Under the pieces are notes generated by a model, which saw only the letters and a list, made by a program, of their open reading frames with translations, did not search any database and was not told the DNA's origin. A program made the translations under genes and the position numbers. From positions 3,557,501 through 3,621,500 of the forward strand of contig NZ_CP066786.1 of NCBI RefSeq assembly GCF_016598595.1: 64,000 bases of DNA. Reading direction: 5' to 3'. The stretch comes from Martelella lutilitoris (GTDB lineage: Bacteria > Pseudomonadota > Alphaproteobacteria > Rhizobiales > Rhizobiaceae). Below, in pieces: positions 61,930 to 64,000 of this stretch; the stretch's first letter is position 1; every line of letters begins with the position of its first letter.

Positions 61930-62808
61930 ATGCTTCGCCTTGCGGGCGTGATGCCGGCTCCAGGGCGCGTGCTTGATGACCTTGTATTTCAAGAGCGCCG
62001 CGTTCACCTCCGCGCCCAGAAGCAGGATCACGCCGATCGAATAGAGGAAGACCAGCAGGATCATCGGCGTTGCGAGACCGGCATAGGTCGCGCTGTACTG
62101 GGCGAAGGTGCCGAGATAATAGGCAAAGCCGGACGCGAAGATCGACCAGACGACCAGCGTCAGGATGACGCCGGGCAGGACGTCGACAAGCCGCCTTCTG
62201 CCGGCCGCCAGGAAAAGATGGGCAATCACCAGCCCAAACATCAGGAGCAGGAATGTGCCGAGCAGGCGGGCGTTGGAAAGAAGGTTGAGCGCGTCCTCGA
62301 GCCAGGGGAACCAGCGCTCGGCGAAATGCAGCGCGATCGGCACCACCACGAACATGATGCTCAAGAAGGCGAAGATGATCGACGCCAGAAACACGAAGCC
62401 GAGGCTCCTGATGCGCAGCCACCACCAGCTGCGCGTTTCCTCGACGCGATAGGCGCGGTTGAGCGAAAGACGGACCGCCTCGACGCCGTTCGAAGCAAAA
62501 TAGGCCGCCGCCAGAACCGAGACCGTCAGAAGCCCGCCGCGCGGCACGGTCAGCACCTCGCGAATCTGGTTTGACACCGGCTCGGCGATTGCCTCCGGCC
62601 AGGCGCCGACAATGAAATTGATCGCCACATTGGCAAATTCGTCGGCGCCGAGAAAGCCGGCAAGCGTCGTGCCGAAGATCAGAAAGGGGAACAGCGCCAG
62701 CAGCGTTGACAGCGCCACATGGCTTGCCATCGCCCACCCGTCATCCTCGCTGAAGTGGTAGAGCGCGTCATAGGCAACCTTCCACGTCATCCGGATCGCT
62801 GTCTTCAT
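61894..62808 (-). CDS. YihY/BrkB-family inner-membrane protein
   Basis: 304 residues with about six hydrophobic segments. Family traits are WAMASHVALSTLLALFPFLIF near the N-terminus and TYAGLATPMILLVFLYS near the C-terminus (in parts: GLATPMILLVFLY, LLGAEVNAAL). The start at 62808 (MKTAIRMTWK) has GGGAG upstream; an upstream ATG would add 25 residues. Function in the family is not settled. Convergent and overlapping with gluQ. Confidence 0.92.
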   Translation of the reverse strand: MKTAIRMTWKVAYDALYHFSEDDGWAMASHVALSTLLALFPFLIFGTTLAGFLGADEFANVAINFIVGAWPEAIAEPVSNQIREVLTVPRGGLLTVSVLAAAYFASNGVEAVRLSLNRAYRVEETRSWWWLRIRSLGFVFLASIIFAFLSIMFVVVPIALHFAERWFPWLEDALNLLSNARLLGTFLLLMFGLVIAHLFLAAGRRRLVDVLPGVILTLVVWSIFASGFAYYLGTFAQYSATYAGLATPMILLVFLYSIGVILLLGAEVNAALLKYKVIKHAPWSRHHARKAKHSETAHDPNIGR

Positions 62809-62900
62809 TCTGGCTCCCAATGGCGGTTCGTCTGCATTTGTGGCGCTCCTGGCTTCCTTATATAGGATGATGAACGGCATCATGTACCGGAGAGTGTCAA

Positions 62901-63734
62901 TTGACTGAAGAATCCACGATAATCGTCACCGGTTGTTCCAGCGGCATCGGCGCCTATTGCGCCCGCGCACTGGCGAAAGACGGCTGGCGCGTTTTCGCCA
63001 CCGCAAGGCGCGCAGAGGATCTGGCGGCGCTTGAGGCCGATGGTCTGGAGGCGCTCTATCTCGACTACACCGACGAGGCCTCGATTGCCGCCCTTGTCGA
63101 GGCCGTGCTGGAACGCACCGGCGGCAGGCTCGACGCGCTGTTCAACAACGGCGCCTACGGCCAGACCGGCGCTGTGGAAGATGTTTCAACCGATGTGCTG
63201 CGCGCCCAGTTCGAGGCAAATGTCTTCGGCTGGCACGACCTCACCCGCCGGATCGTTCCGGTGATGCGCAGGCAGGGGCATGGCCGCATCGTGCAATGCT
63301 CCTCCATCCTCGGCCTCCTCCCCTATCGTTTTCGCGGACCCTATTCCGCCTCCAAATACGCGCTCGAAGCCCTCTCGCTTACCCTGCGCATGGAGCTTGA
63401 GGGCAGCGGCATCTTCGTCAGTCTGATCGAGCCGGGGCCGATCGCCTCGAAATTCACCGCCAACGCGTTGAAGCATATCAGGGCCAGCATCGACATCGAG
63501 GGCTCGGTCCATGCCGAGGACTATCGCAAGCAGCTGGCCCGGCTCGACGGTTCCGGACCGCCCAACCGCCACAAGCTGGAACCGGACGCCGTGCATGCCG
63601 TTTTGCTGAAGGCGCTGAGGGCGAAACGGCCGAAACCGCATTACCTCGTGACAACGCCCGCCAAGCAGGGCGCTTTCCTGAAACGGGTCATGCCGGCCGA
63701 CTGGTTCTACCGCCTGATGGGGCGCATGAGCTAA
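62901..63734 (+). CDS. Short-chain dehydrogenase/reductase (SDR)
   Basis: 277 residues from a TTG start with GGAGAG 7 nt upstream. It has the cofactor motif [17 protein letters not shown], the structural NNGAYGQ, the serine region [12 protein letters not shown], and YSASKYALE with catalytic Tyr and Lys. The C-terminal extension ([16 protein letters not shown]) resembles the rhizobial group of NAD(P)-dependent SDRs. The substrate is unknown. The macro-domain gene follows 14 bp later, so they may be co-transcribed. Confidence 0.92.
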   Translation: MTEESTIIVTGCSSGIGAYCARALAKDGWRVFATARRAEDLAALEADGLEALYLDYTDEASIAALVEAVLERTGGRLDALFNNGAYGQTGAVEDVSTDVLRAQFEANVFGWHDLTRRIVPVMRRQGHGRIVQCSSILGLLPYRFRGPYSASKYALEALSLTLRMELEGSGIFVSLIEPGPIASKFTANALKHIRASIDIEGSVHAEDYRKQLARLDGSGPPNRHKLEPDAVHAVLLKALRAKRPKPHYLVTTPAKQGAFLKRVMPADWFYRLMGRMS

Positions 63735-63748
63735 AGGAGGCCGACGCA

Positions 63749-64000
63749 ATGCATGGAATCTCCGTGATCCGGGCCGACATCACGGCGCTTGAGGTCGACG
63801 CCATCGTCAACGCCGCCAACAGCACGCTTCTGGGCGGCGGCGGGGTTGATGGCGCCATTCACCGTGCCGCCGGCCCCGGACTTCTTGCCGAATGCCGCAG
63901 CCTTGGCGGCTGCCCCACAGGCGAGGCGCGCATTACCGGCGGTCACGGTCTGCCCGCCCGCCACGTCATCCACACGGTCGGCCCGGTCTGGCGCGGCGGC
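63749..64000 (+). CDS. Macro-domain protein (O-acetyl-ADP-ribose deacetylase type), 3' end outside window
   Basis: The first 84 residues are visible. They show the macro-domain ligand loop [21 protein letters not shown], then HRAAGPGLL and [21 protein letters not shown] (in parts). The ATG at 63749 follows AAAGGAGG. By family it removes ADP-ribose adducts or hydrolyses O-acetyl-ADP-ribose. Confidence 0.93.
   Translation, partial: MHGISVIRADITALEVDAIVNAANSTLLGGGGVDGAIHRAAGPGLLAECRSLGGCPTGEARITGGHGLPARHVIHTVGPVWRGG

Overview
The window is GC-rich and densely coded. It suggests an alphaproteobacterium of the Hyphomicrobiales (rhizobia-like, Rhizobiaceae or a relative). The reasons are the many sugar-type ABC and TRAP importers each with its own regulator, GluQRS, a BrkB/YihY membrane protein, PhoX, and rhizobial-looking intergenic palindromes. 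Genus is not decided by the sequence alone.

Left part (1-44.5 kb) is a chain of catabolic and import cassettes. (a) 1-5970, minus: GntR regulator, Cys/Met-type PLP lyase, solute-binding protein (SBP), two permeases and a partial ATPase of a sugar-type ABC importer. (b) 6373-13761, plus: LacI regulator, sugar ABC importer, a GH127 beta-L-arabinofuranosidase-type enzyme and an ATPase, probably for arabinofuranosides. (c) 13942-15834: PhoX-type phosphatase. (d) 16134-25166: TRAP transporter, IclR regulator, ThDP enzyme, LacI regulator, 3-hydroxyacyl-CoA dehydrogenase-like enzyme and SDR. (e) 25243-34443: acyl-CoA catabolism around an IclR gene (two acyl-CoA dehydrogenases, ADP-forming-type acyl-CoA ligase, DUF35 protein, thiolase, FadB/J-like fusion). 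(f) 34651-42635: ABC importer with a tandem-domain glycerophosphodiester phosphodiesterase, LacI regulator and inositol-monophosphatase-family enzyme. (g) 42883-44503: TetR regulator with a large operator, and an epimerase-type SDR. All four SBP genes are followed by a strong stem-loop.

Middle part (44.8-59.7 kb) is a nested transposon. An intact-looking Tn7-like element (47153-59479; TnsA, TnsB, TnsC, TniQ) has TGT...ACA ends and a 5-bp duplication GCCGC. It sits in the 3' end of an AraC-family gene. That gene is cargo of a second, smaller relative (44796-59663, duplication ACAAT) whose own tniQ is reduced to a remnant with an in-frame 846-bp deletion. Removing the inner element and one GCCGC restores an intact 300-aa AraC frame. 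The inner element carries a Lon-like AAA+ ATPase, a truncated metallophosphoesterase, an IS256-family insertion sequence, and a large protein that looks like the C-terminal part of a YobI-like NTPase. The IS has no target duplication and lies exactly between two broken genes, so a deletion is likely.

Right part (59.7-64 kb) is ordinary chromosome: HNH endonuclease, AlkA-type DNA glycosylase, GluQRS, BrkB/YihY family protein, an SDR and the start of a macro-domain protein.
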